From positions 1 to 64,000 of the forward strand of contig JAABRD010000015.1 of the NCBI GenBank assembly GCA_011391085.1: a stretch of DNA of 64,000 nt. Reading direction: 5' to 3'. Below the pieces are notes generated by a model. The model saw only the letters and a list, made by a program, of their open reading frames with translations. It had not been told where the DNA came from and searched no databases. Position numbers and translations under genes: made by a program. This document shows positions 15,897 through 23,019 of the stretch, in pieces; position 1 is the stretch's first letter; each line of letters opens with the position of its first letter. This stretch comes from Thiotrichaceae bacterium (GTDB lineage: Bacteria; Pseudomonadota; Gammaproteobacteria; Beggiatoales; Beggiatoaceae).

Positions 15897-17168
15897 ATGG
15901 CAAATATTATTATTTTGGGCGCAGGCATTGGAGGAATGCCCGCCGCTTACGAAATGAAAGAAGCAGTTGGTAACAAACATGAGGTCACTGTCATCAACGC
16001 CACCGATTATTTTCAATTTGTCCCTTCTAATCCATGGGTAGGCGTTGGCTGGCGCGACCGTGAAGGCATTACCTTTCCCCTTGCACCCGTCCTGGAACGC
16101 AAACGAATTAATTTCATTGCCCAACCCGTCACGGCCATTGAGGCGGATAGAAACAAACTGGTACTTCAATCTGGAGAAAGCGTTGATTACGACTTCTTGA
16201 TTGTCACCACGGGGCCAAAATTATCTTTTGACGAAATCCCAGGACTTGGGCCTCACAATGGTTTTACTCAGTCTATTTGCACCATAGACCATGCAGAAAA
16301 AGCCTATCAAGGTTATCAACAACTTCTCGATAATCCTGGCCCCGTGGTCATTGGTGCCGTTCAAGGGGCCAGTTGCTTCGGCCCCGCTTACGAGTATGCC
16401 ATGATTGTAGATACGGCCCTGCGTCAAGTCAAGCGTCGTAAAGATGTTCCCATGACTTTTATTACCAGTGAACCGTATGTGGGTCACATGGGACTTGGAG
16501 GTGTGGGCGATTCGAAAGGGCTGTTAGAATCCGAAATGCGGGAACGCCATATTAAGTGGATTGCCAATGCCAAAGTGGTAAAAGTGGAAAAAGGCAAAAT
16601 GTTTGTCGATGAACACAATGACCGTGGCGAAGTGATTCGTACCCACGAATTGCCATTTCATCACTCCATGATGATCCCAGCCTTTAAAGGGGTGGACGCG
16701 GTTGCCAATGTAGCAGGGCTAGTCAATCCCCGCGGTTTTGTGACCGTGGACAAATATCAACGCAACGCCACTTACCCTAACATTTACTCCGCAGGGGTTT
16801 GTATTGCCATTCCGCCCGTGGAAACCACCCCGGTACCAACTGGTACCCCTAAAACAGGCTACATGATAGAATCTATGGTGACTGCCAGTGTAAAAAATAT
16901 TGTCAACGAACTCAATGGCACAGCCCCATCTGCCACTGCCACCTGGAATGCTATTTGTTTTGCTGACATGGGCGACACAGGTGCCGCTTTTGTAGCTGTC
17001 CCACAAATTCCACCACGTAATCTCACTTGGTCGAAAAAAGGCAAGTGGGTCCATGTGCTGAAAGTAGCATTTGAAAAATACTTCATGCGCAAGATGAAGA
17101 AAGGCACCTCAGAACCTTTGTATGAACATTACTTCCTCAAAGCGTTGGGGGTGGAAAGATTGAATTAA
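15897..17168 (+). CDS. sqr: Sulfide:quinone oxidoreductase
   Basis: 423 aa, SD AGAGG. It is a membrane-associated flavoprotein that oxidises sulfide to polysulfur and reduces the quinone pool. The N-terminal FAD-binding GAGIGGMPAA and the FVPSNPWVGVGW stretch are almost identical to what I recall of the crystallised Acidithiobacillus ferrooxidans enzyme. The three redox cysteines are at equivalent positions: C128 (QSICTID), C160 (GASCFGP) and C354 (NAICFADMGD). The second flavin-binding region (PNIYSAGVCIAIPP) and the amphipathic C-terminal membrane-binding segment (KVAFEKYFMRKMKKG) are present. It appears monocistronic; a family C hairpin just after the stop may terminate it. It supplies the strongest metabolic clue to a sulfur oxidiser. 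Confidence 0.96.
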   Translation: MANIIILGAGIGGMPAAYEMKEAVGNKHEVTVINATDYFQFVPSNPWVGVGWRDREGITFPLAPVLERKRINFIAQPVTAIEADRNKLVLQSGESVDYDFLIVTTGPKLSFDEIPGLGPHNGFTQSICTIDHAEKAYQGYQQLLDNPGPVVIGAVQGASCFGPAYEYAMIVDTALRQVKRRKDVPMTFITSEPYVGHMGLGGVGDSKGLLESEMRERHIKWIANAKVVKVEKGKMFVDEHNDRGEVIRTHELPFHHSMMIPAFKGVDAVANVAGLVNPRGFVTVDKYQRNATYPNIYSAGVCIAIPPVETTPVPTGTPKTGYMIESMVTASVKNIVNELNGTAPSATATWNAICFADMGDTGAAFVAVPQIPPRNLTWSKKGKWVHVLKVAFEKYFMRKMKKGTSEPLYEHYFLKALGVERLN

Positions 17169-17180
17169 GAAAGGAGAGAC

Positions 17181-17209
17181 GGAGTCCAAAACTCCATGTT
17201 TTGGACTCC
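17181..17209. terminator. Family C hairpin after sqr
   Basis: GGAGTCCAAAAC and GTTTTGGACTCC separated by 5 bp, 13 bp after the sqr stop. The stem is strong, but the following T-content is modest and the sequence is a dispersed repeat. Confidence 0.5.
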
Positions 17210-17217
17210 AATTCAGT

Positions 17218-17619
17218 TCACCCATACCGCCTTTCCACCCACACCAACACCTCTCCCCATCGTTTTTTGGTCACCTGCCAAGCCAACACTACCCCCACGC
17301 TATTTGCCATGGCATCCCGCCAATCCGCCTCTCGTACCCCACCTAAGCCCTGCAAAATTTCCAAGGCCACACCTAGCAAAATGAATCCTATCAAATATCC
17401 TAGACGAGACTTGGGCGTGTGATAAATCTGGGCAAACCAACCCATGAGAACCAAATACGCGAAACCATGTCCAATTTTATCACCATGAGGCAACATAAAC
17501 AAACTGTCAGTCGCAGGCGGTGGAGAGGCAAGAGAAGAAACAATCACCACTATCACTAAACACCACCCAATGCCTAACCAACCAGTCCGAAAACGTAATG
17601 GAGGAGAGAAATGATTCAT
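17218..17619 (-). CDS. VanZ-like membrane protein
   Basis: 133 aa from the ATG at 17619. A longer frame extends into uppP and is rejected. Four hydrophobic helices and the motifs LPHGDKIGHGFAY (conserved Asp/Lys/His) and LEILQGLGGVREADWRDAMANSVG are those of the VanZ family, named for teicoplanin resistance but widespread with unknown housekeeping roles in the inner membrane. It begins 5 bp after the uppP stop, so the two are probably co-transcribed envelope genes. Confidence 0.85.
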   Translation of the reverse strand: MNHFSPPLRFRTGWLGIGWCLVIVVIVSSLASPPPATDSLFMLPHGDKIGHGFAYLVLMGWFAQIYHTPKSRLGYLIGFILLGVALEILQGLGGVREADWRDAMANSVGVVLAWQVTKKRWGEVLVWVERRYG

Positions 17620-17624
17620 CGCTG

Positions 17625-18431
17625 TTAAACTACCCAAATTAACAAAACGACTCCCAAGACAAGACGATATATCACAAAAGGCAACATCCCAATGCGTTCC
17701 AGTAACCCCAGAAACACTTTGATACACAGATACGCACTCAGTCCCGAAACCACCATCCCAATCAACAAATCATGCCAGGCAATGGCGGGCGGATGATTCA
17801 CCCAACTCAGTGCATCTGCCATTCCTGCCAACAAAATAGCCGGAATCGACAACAAAAATGAAAATCGCGCCGCCGCTTGCCGGTTTAAACCAAGTAGCAA
17901 CCCTGCTGTCATCGTCACCCCTGACCGTGACGTACCATGAATTAACGCCAACGATTGTGCCAACCCAATCCAAAAGATATCGAGAAGACTCAAACTTGAT
18001 TCATCCCGTTCTTGTTTGCCAACCACATCAGCCCACCATAGTAATAAACCAAATCCCATCAACGCCAACGCAATCCAAAACGGGTCGCGCATAGCCTCCT
18101 CCAGATGCCAATAGGAAAGGGTTAAACCCACCACCGCCACCGGTATCGTCGCAATTCCAACACCCCAGACCAGACGACTGTCTGAGGTCAACTGATGGGT
18201 TCGAAAAGATTGTAACCAACTCCCTAACAAACGGCTTAAATCTTTACGAAAATAGACTAACACCGCGACCAATGACCCAATGTGCATAGCCACATCCACG
18301 GCTAAACCTTGGTCTTCCCAACCCAATAAGTGAGGTATCAATACCAGATGGGCGGAACTCGAAATAGGTAAAAATTCGGTCACTCCTTGAATGATTGCCA
18401 ACACAATAATATGTAACGTAGTTGTATCCAC
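17625..18431 (-). CDS. uppP: Undecaprenyl-diphosphatase
   Basis: 268 aa integral membrane enzyme that dephosphorylates undecaprenyl pyrophosphate to recycle the lipid carrier for peptidoglycan and polysaccharide. The first catalytic block AIIQGVTEFLPISSSAH (about residues 13-29) is intact. The second block reads LIHGTSRSGVTM where most homologues have PGTSRSG, so the proline is replaced by histidine while the Ser/Arg/Ser residues are kept. About eight hydrophobic helices fit the family topology. The vanZ-like gene follows closely. Confidence 0.95.
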   Translation of the reverse strand: MDTTTLHIIVLAIIQGVTEFLPISSSAHLVLIPHLLGWEDQGLAVDVAMHIGSLVAVLVYFRKDLSRLLGSWLQSFRTHQLTSDSRLVWGVGIATIPVAVVGLTLSYWHLEEAMRDPFWIALALMGFGLLLWWADVVGKQERDESSLSLLDIFWIGLAQSLALIHGTSRSGVTMTAGLLLGLNRQAAARFSFLLSIPAILLAGMADALSWVNHPPAIAWHDLLIGMVVSGLSAYLCIKVFLGLLERIGMLPFVIYRLVLGVVLLIWVV

Positions 18432-18536
18432 AGAAATTATTTTCCTTGCAAGAAAGAGTTAATAACAAAAAATCACCAGGTGTCCAAAGCGCAACTTTGA
18501 ACGCCTGAGTAAAAGAAAGGGTGGACGAAACCCTTT

Positions 18537-19685
18537 TCAACTTAACACCGCCGGTGCCTCCTTCGTCCACTTCATTTTCTCCTCCACCCAAACCCCCGTC
18601 AACACAAATCCCCCTAATTGTCGTTGCGGAGTATAAAACAGGGCACGAACATTTCGCCCGTCCACTTGTATCTCCCATTCTCCTTGAAGACCTATCGCTG
18701 GGGGAGAAACGACGATGGGATAAGCGGGAGTTTTGACCACGACCGGCATCGCAGGATAAGTCACCATCGTGGGTTCCCCTGCTAAAGTTTTCGCTAACGC
18801 CCGCGCCGCATTCATCAAAGGCATGACATAAGGAAGAATCAACCCTTCGACCTGGGCACAGTCCCCCAAGGCGTAAATATTTTCAGCATTGGTTTTCAAA
18901 TAGCGGTCCACCACCACACCGCGGTCTATCAATAGCCCTGCTGAGGAGGCTAAGTCAGTGTGAGGACGTAGTCCAATGGCCGATAATACTAGGTCGGTTT
19001 CTAGTTGACTGTCATCCGAAAGAATTAAACGATAACGGTTGCCGACTGCGTCAATACTTTTTACCGTTTTTCCTAATTGCCAGGTGACACCTAAGTCTTG
19101 CAACGCCTGTTGCAAAGTCTCCCCCACCACTGTTGGCACTAGGCGCCCCAAGGGATGAGTAGCCAGGTCAATCACCGTCACGGCAACCCCTGCCGGCTGT
19201 AAATCGTTAGCAAATTCACAGCCTATCAAGCCGGCACCCAGAATCACGATGCTTTTGGCACCTTGTGCGAGGAGGGTACGAAAGTGACGATAATCAACTA
19301 AGTTATTTATCGATAACACCTTATCTGCCGCGTTACCAGCTAAAGGTAAGCGAATGGGTTCAGCACCCCAGGCTAATACCAGTTGACTATATGGCAAACG
19401 CTTCTCCGCCACTGTAACTTGGTGTGCTTGAGGCGCCAATTGAGTCACCACAGTATGGGTCAGAATCTCTGCATTCAATTGTTCTGCCATCTTGTCAACG
19501 GTGGTAGCTACCAAAATATCAGGTGTCTTCTGTTGGGCAAAGGCATTGGATAACATCGGTTTGGAATAAAAATGCCCGTCGTCTGCCGTGATGATTCGTA
19601 ACGGCGTCTGTTTATCCAATTTTCGCAATTCACGGGCAACGGTGTAACCTGCCAAACCGCTGCCAATAATGGTGATGGGGTGCAT
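18537..19685 (-). CDS. NAD(P)/FAD-dependent oxidoreductase, rubredoxin reductase-like
   Basis: 382 aa. Two Rossmann folds are visible: N-terminal GSGLAGYTVARELRK and central IVILGAGLIGCEFAND, plus the FAD motif IYALGDCAQVEG near residue 275. The arrangement and the motif SKPMLSNAFAQ match rubredoxin:NAD+ reductases and NorW-like enzymes that deliver electrons to rubredoxin in oxygen or NO defence. No rubredoxin gene is adjacent, so the partner is uncertain. Ferredoxin or nitrite-reductase-like flavoproteins are alternatives. The N-terminus MHPITIIGSG fits the fold exactly, supporting the start. Confidence 0.85.
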   Translation of the reverse strand: MHPITIIGSGLAGYTVARELRKLDKQTPLRIITADDGHFYSKPMLSNAFAQQKTPDILVATTVDKMAEQLNAEILTHTVVTQLAPQAHQVTVAEKRLPYSQLVLAWGAEPIRLPLAGNAADKVLSINNLVDYRHFRTLLAQGAKSIVILGAGLIGCEFANDLQPAGVAVTVIDLATHPLGRLVPTVVGETLQQALQDLGVTWQLGKTVKSIDAVGNRYRLILSDDSQLETDLVLSAIGLRPHTDLASSAGLLIDRGVVVDRYLKTNAENIYALGDCAQVEGLILPYVMPLMNAARALAKTLAGEPTMVTYPAMPVVVKTPAYPIVVSPPAIGLQGEWEIQVDGRNVRALFYTPQRQLGGFVLTGVWVEEKMKWTKEAPAVLS

Positions 19686-19737
19686 CTGGTTGGTCTTCCT
19701 CTTCTTCGTTATTAATGGAAAATGGAAAATGGAGAAT

Positions 19738-19935
19738 GGACTAGAGGCTTTAGCCGCAATGCCATTAAGTTAAGGTAGGGTGGATTAAGCGTCAGCGTAT
19801 CCACCAGTGTCGGGGATGGTGGATACGCTGACGCTTAATCCACCCTACATGGTTAGGATATTTCTTAACTTAATGGCATTGAGGCTTTAGCCGGCGGTCG
19901 TGGCACGTCACCGGCTAAAGCCTCTAGTCCGGTAC
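19738..19935. repeat. Nested repeat: family A interrupted by two palindromes
   Basis: A plus family A copy (19738-19756) is followed by CAATGCCATTAAGTTAAG. Next comes an M4-type palindrome (19775-19849, GTAGGGTGGATTAAGCG variant), then CTTAACTTAATGGCATTG (the complement of the first arm), then the remainder of the family A unit and its complement. This gives three concentric layers upstream of the flavoprotein gene. Confidence 0.8.
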
Positions 19936-19937
19936 TC

Positions 19938-20831
19938 TTACAAATTTACTAAACGTTTGGGTGCCACACGTCCATCTTCCAAAATCTCTCCAATTCCTAA
20001 AAATTGGTCTTGCGCAAACAATTTGACCCAGCCTTTCGCAGGCGCGTGGGCGATTTGTACCGCATGACCTTGACAGACATAATGGGCCGTATCTTGGGAG
20101 AGTTTTACTTCGGGCCAACCGGTTAACATCGTGTCCATCGGCACCAGGAACTTGTCTAATGCTTCTAGCCCTTGTTTAGCCTCCTCTTCTAAGATTGTCA
20201 AGTCAATCATGTCGCTGTAAGGACCGACTCCCACTCGATGTAACGCACTGATATGGCCCCCACATCCTAACGCTTTACCAATGTCTTCCGCTAAGGTACG
20301 AATATAAGTTCCTTTCGTACAGTGAACCTCAATGGTTAACCGATTCTCGACAAAACTCCGCACTTTGAGAGAGTGGATAGTGATGGTGCGTGGCGCCCGT
20401 TCGATCACCTCGCCACGCCGGGCCCGTTTATACAATGGTTGACCTTGGTATTTTACCGCCGAGTGCATGGGCGGAATTTGTTGCTGGGTGCCAATAAAGG
20501 AGGCTATCACTTGATCAATTTGTTGACGGTCAATCCCCTCTATAGGACGAGTTTCCGTGACTTCTCCTTCCGCATCTGCGGTGGTCGTGGTGATGCCCAG
20601 GGCGCAAGTTGCTTGATAGTATTTATCGGCTTCCAATAAGAAGCTGGATAATTTGGTGGCTTCGCCTAAACAGATGGGTAACAAGCCACTGGCGAGTTTG
20701 TCCAAACTACCTGTGTGTCCCGCTTTGCGGGCTTGAAACAGACGTTTCACTCGTTGTAAAGCATCGTTGGAAGTGAAGCCGATGGGTTTGTTTAATAAAA
20801 GGATACCGTGTATATTTCTGCCGCGTTGCAT
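19938..20831 (-). CDS. truB: tRNA pseudouridine(55) synthase
   Basis: 297 aa. It makes pseudouridine-55 in the T-loop of tRNAs. The N-terminus GILLLNKPIGFTSND and catalytic motif GHTGSLDKLASGLLPICLGEATK segment (Asp near residue 48; usual GSLDPLATG, so Pro is replaced by Lys here) identify TruB. Later conserved segments MHSAVKYQGQPLYKRAR, CTKGTYIRTLAED and the C-terminal PUA-like domain are present. The usual neighbours rbfA and rpsO are absent, so it has moved or the cluster has been split. Confidence 0.95.
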   Translation of the reverse strand: MQRGRNIHGILLLNKPIGFTSNDALQRVKRLFQARKAGHTGSLDKLASGLLPICLGEATKLSSFLLEADKYYQATCALGITTTTADAEGEVTETRPIEGIDRQQIDQVIASFIGTQQQIPPMHSAVKYQGQPLYKRARRGEVIERAPRTITIHSLKVRSFVENRLTIEVHCTKGTYIRTLAEDIGKALGCGGHISALHRVGVGPYSDMIDLTILEEEAKQGLEALDKFLVPMDTMLTGWPEVKLSQDTAHYVCQGHAVQIAHAPAKGWVKLFAQDQFLGIGEILEDGRVAPKRLVNL

Positions 20832-20948
20832 ATTTTTTAGGTTTACTATAGATTCTCAAATGGGGGTTACTTCAGTAATAAAGATAACGGATTGAGGATA
20901 ATGGATTTGCAAAATTGACGAAAAAGGGGTAGCTTTTGGCTTTTCATT

Positions 20949-21149
20949 TTAGTCGGTTCTCCCAGGTAAGGGACGATCTTGACGCATTTCACGTTGCCAA
21001 GTCATGGGGTCATCAATCCCAGGTCCATCACTCTCGGCAATTTTTTGCAAAATATCAATCATGGGTTGGCTGGGCAATAAGGGGGCCGGCACTTCATCAA
21101 GCCATTCCAATTTGTTGTTTTTCAATACAGCTTTATAAGTAGATAACAT
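20949..21149 (-). CDS. Small protein, putative antitoxin-like
   Basis: 66 aa from the ATG at 21149 with a strong SD (GAGGAG, about 11 nt upstream). The N-terminus STYKAVLKNNKLEWLDEVP resembles short addiction-module antitoxins that begin with a beta-strand DNA-binding or dimerisation segment. The C-terminus DPMTWQREMRQDRPLPGR recalls a recurrent tail of small antitoxin-like proteins (from memory, not verified). It lies 75 bp downstream of the MazF gene on the same strand, so it may belong to the same transcript. Function is unproven. Confidence 0.6.
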   Translation of the reverse strand: MLSTYKAVLKNNKLEWLDEVPAPLLPSQPMIDILQKIAESDGPGIDDPMTWQREMRQDRPLPGRTD

Positions 21150-21223
21150 CCTGATAAATCTCCTCAAAAAAAACATTTTCAAAAACGAGAGTGAAGCATA
21201 GCCTTGTTCGTAATCGGACAAAG

Positions 21224-21589
21224 CTACATATCCTGTGAAAGAGGCCGACCAAACAGAAACAATTGAATGTTTTCGTCCACCGTTGCCATAGTTTGCAAAT
21301 CGGTGATACCAACAAATTTGACAAACCGTCTTTTATCAAAAGAACTGATTTGCTTGATTTTAAGCAATGAATCCTTCATCAGACGATTCTGAGAGTCCTT
21401 TTTCAAAACAATGTCAAGTTCCGTAAGCTTGTCTGTTTGACTAGAAGTAGGAATAACTGTTAATAGGCTAGTCGCATTGACATATTTATCTTGCTGAATA
21501 ATTAAGGCAGGTCGAGTTTTTTGGTATTCATGCCCAACACTAGGGTCAAAATCCACCACCCATATCTGACCCCTTTGAAATGGTTTCAT
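21224..21589 (-). CDS. MazF/PemK-type endoribonuclease toxin
   Basis: 121 aa. MKPFQRGQIWVVDFDPSVGHEYQKTRPALII contains the conserved RG-I-W-V/D start and the K-RP-ALI catalytic Arg region of MazF/PemK. PTSS and the VKFVG segment fit the same beta-barrel fold. These toxins cleave mRNA at short motifs. The start codon overlaps the upstream antitoxin stop as ATGA, the classic coupled arrangement of a toxin-antitoxin module. Expected regulation is autorepression by the toxin/antitoxin complex (family knowledge). Confidence 0.9.
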   Translation of the reverse strand: MKPFQRGQIWVVDFDPSVGHEYQKTRPALIIQQDKYVNATSLLTVIPTSSQTDKLTELDIVLKKDSQNRLMKDSLLKIKQISSFDKRRFVKFVGITDLQTMATVDENIQLFLFGRPLSQDM

Positions 21590-21819
21590 AGGTTATCCTC
21601 TAAGGTCAGATAGTAATTGAGTTCCTCTGGAGACAAAAAGTCATCTGTTGAACTGTCTGTCAGGGCCGCCAGTTCAAGGTCGTGGTCAGAAGCATCCAAG
21701 TCAGGGTCTTGAAAAAGGACAATGACTTTAAAAAGCGCATTTTTTTTCATAGACCATTCTGTTGGACAGTACAGATGACCGTCTGGTAATAATTGACTGT
21801 CAAAAGTAATTGCATTCAT
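21586..21819 (-). CDS. Antitoxin partner of MazF-like toxin
   Basis: 77 aa from the ATG at 21819 (SD GAGGAAA). The N-terminus ITFDSQLLPDGHLYCP is a short strand-turn-strand element as in AbrB/MazE-like antitoxins. The C-terminus is very acidic (DPDLDASDHDLELAAL, DDFLSPEEL), as expected for a region that wraps a basic toxin. It overlaps the toxin gene by 4 bp. The family is assigned mainly from context. Confidence 0.75.
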   Translation of the reverse strand: MNAITFDSQLLPDGHLYCPTEWSMKKNALFKVIVLFQDPDLDASDHDLELAALTDSSTDDFLSPEELNYYLTLEDNL

Positions 21820-21905
21820 GGGAGTTTCCTCATGGTTTGATAATGAAACAAAATGATAACCCAATTTTTTGCAGATAGCAAGAAAATGTTGTTAGCATAG
21901 CCACG

Positions 21906-21940
21906 AGAAACTAAGTTTGCTTTCCGAAACTTAGTTTCTT
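21906..21940. repeat. Family E hairpin at the methyltransferase stop
   Basis: AGAAACTAAGTTT and its near complement AAACTTAGTTTCT around GCTTTCCG. It overlaps the last codons of the methyltransferase gene and could terminate it. Confidence 0.6.
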
Positions 21941-22716
21941 AAACGCCTTCCCCAAATCCAATCCCACCAAGACCTCCTCACCGGTGTCTGCACTACAGTA
22001 GAAGCAGATTCCTCCCCCTCTTTCTGCCATACCGCAAAATACTCAAATTTATTTTTGCCCCCCCTATTGATGAACTTACATTCCGCTTCGATGTTTAACA
22101 ATTCCAAAGATTTTTGCATAAATTCGGTAAAACTCTTGGAATCCCAAACGTGGGCGTGTTCTCGACGTTTTTTCGCACCGTTTAAACATTCTTGAAATTG
22201 TTTTGGTTCTAGTTGAAATAATTCGGGATGAACACCACGCAAAAAATCCAAATAGTGTTCCTCCGTCACTTCTTTGACTTGATTTTGATATTCTTCTAGC
22301 AGATGTTCAAATGGGGTCAAGTCCCGTGAAGCATCAAAAGTGAATCGTTTATCCGGGGCCGAAATGACGAGATGACCCCCTGGCTTGGTGACACGAAATA
22401 ACTCGCTTATCACAAAAATAGGGTTAGCAACATGTTCAATCACATGATTGAGTATCACAAAGTCAAATTTTTCGGGTTTAAATATAGACAATCCATGTTT
22501 GTCTAAATCGCAAATATGGTGAACTTTTACAAACGCCTCGGCGCCTAGATTCAATTCTGGAAAATGTTTAACAATCTCTTCTCTAGGTTGGGCGTCACCA
22601 TATTCAATCGTACAATGTTTGGGAATCGGTGCCGGTTGGTGGAAAGCACCGATTTCTAAACCGTGGCCCTTCAGTAATTTGTAACCATCTTCGCGATGGA
22701 GAAACAAGGTGGACAT
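21931..22716 (-). CDS. Class I SAM-dependent methyltransferase
   Basis: 261 aa. The motif I-like segment GLEIGAFHQPAP, FDFVILNHVIEHVANP (post-II) and VTKPGGHLVISAPDKR are typical of Methyltransf_11/UbiE-like enzymes of polysaccharide clusters. The motif I glycines are imperfect. The C-terminus adds a basic tryptophan-rich tail (RRSWWDWIWGRR). It precedes a large glycosyltransferase/sulfotransferase gene on the same strand but a family B array separates them. Its substrate is probably a sugar or glycan (inference). Confidence 0.8.
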   Translation of the reverse strand: MSTLFLHREDGYKLLKGHGLEIGAFHQPAPIPKHCTIEYGDAQPREEIVKHFPELNLGAEAFVKVHHICDLDKHGLSIFKPEKFDFVILNHVIEHVANPIFVISELFRVTKPGGHLVISAPDKRFTFDASRDLTPFEHLLEEYQNQVKEVTEEHYLDFLRGVHPELFQLEPKQFQECLNGAKKRREHAHVWDSKSFTEFMQKSLELLNIEAECKFINRGGKNKFEYFAVWQKEGEESASTVVQTPVRRSWWDWIWGRRLRN

Positions 22717-22793
22717 TGGGTTTTTCTCCTCCTAAACTTAGTTTATACAGTAGTGTTGTAAAAGTAATGGTGATAGGTTTTGGAGTTAGGTTT

Positions 22794-23004
22794 TGGAGTA
22801 CGGAATTTATTCCGTTGGAGTACGGAATTTATTCCGTTTCAGGCGGAATAAATTCCGTACTCCAAAACAAAACAAAACGGAATAAATTCCGTACTCCAAA
22901 ACCAAAACAACACGGAATAAATTCCGTACTCCAAAACCAAAACAACACGGAATAAATTCCATACTCCAAAACCAAAACAACACGGAATAAATTCCGTACT
23001 CCAC
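22794..23004. repeat. Family B repeat array
   Basis: Two plus copies of GGAGTACGGAATTTATTCCG are followed by five complementary copies CGGAATAAATTCCGTACTCC separated by AAAACCAAAACAACA-type linkers. The copy near 22950-22970 carries a substitution (CCATACTCC). No gene is supported. Confidence 0.9.
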
Positions 23005-23019
23005 GGTTTCAACCTATTC

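Noticed and set aside
22629-23004. Open frames across the second family B array on both strands
   Set aside because: Repeat translation and antisense to the methyltransferase start. Not genes.
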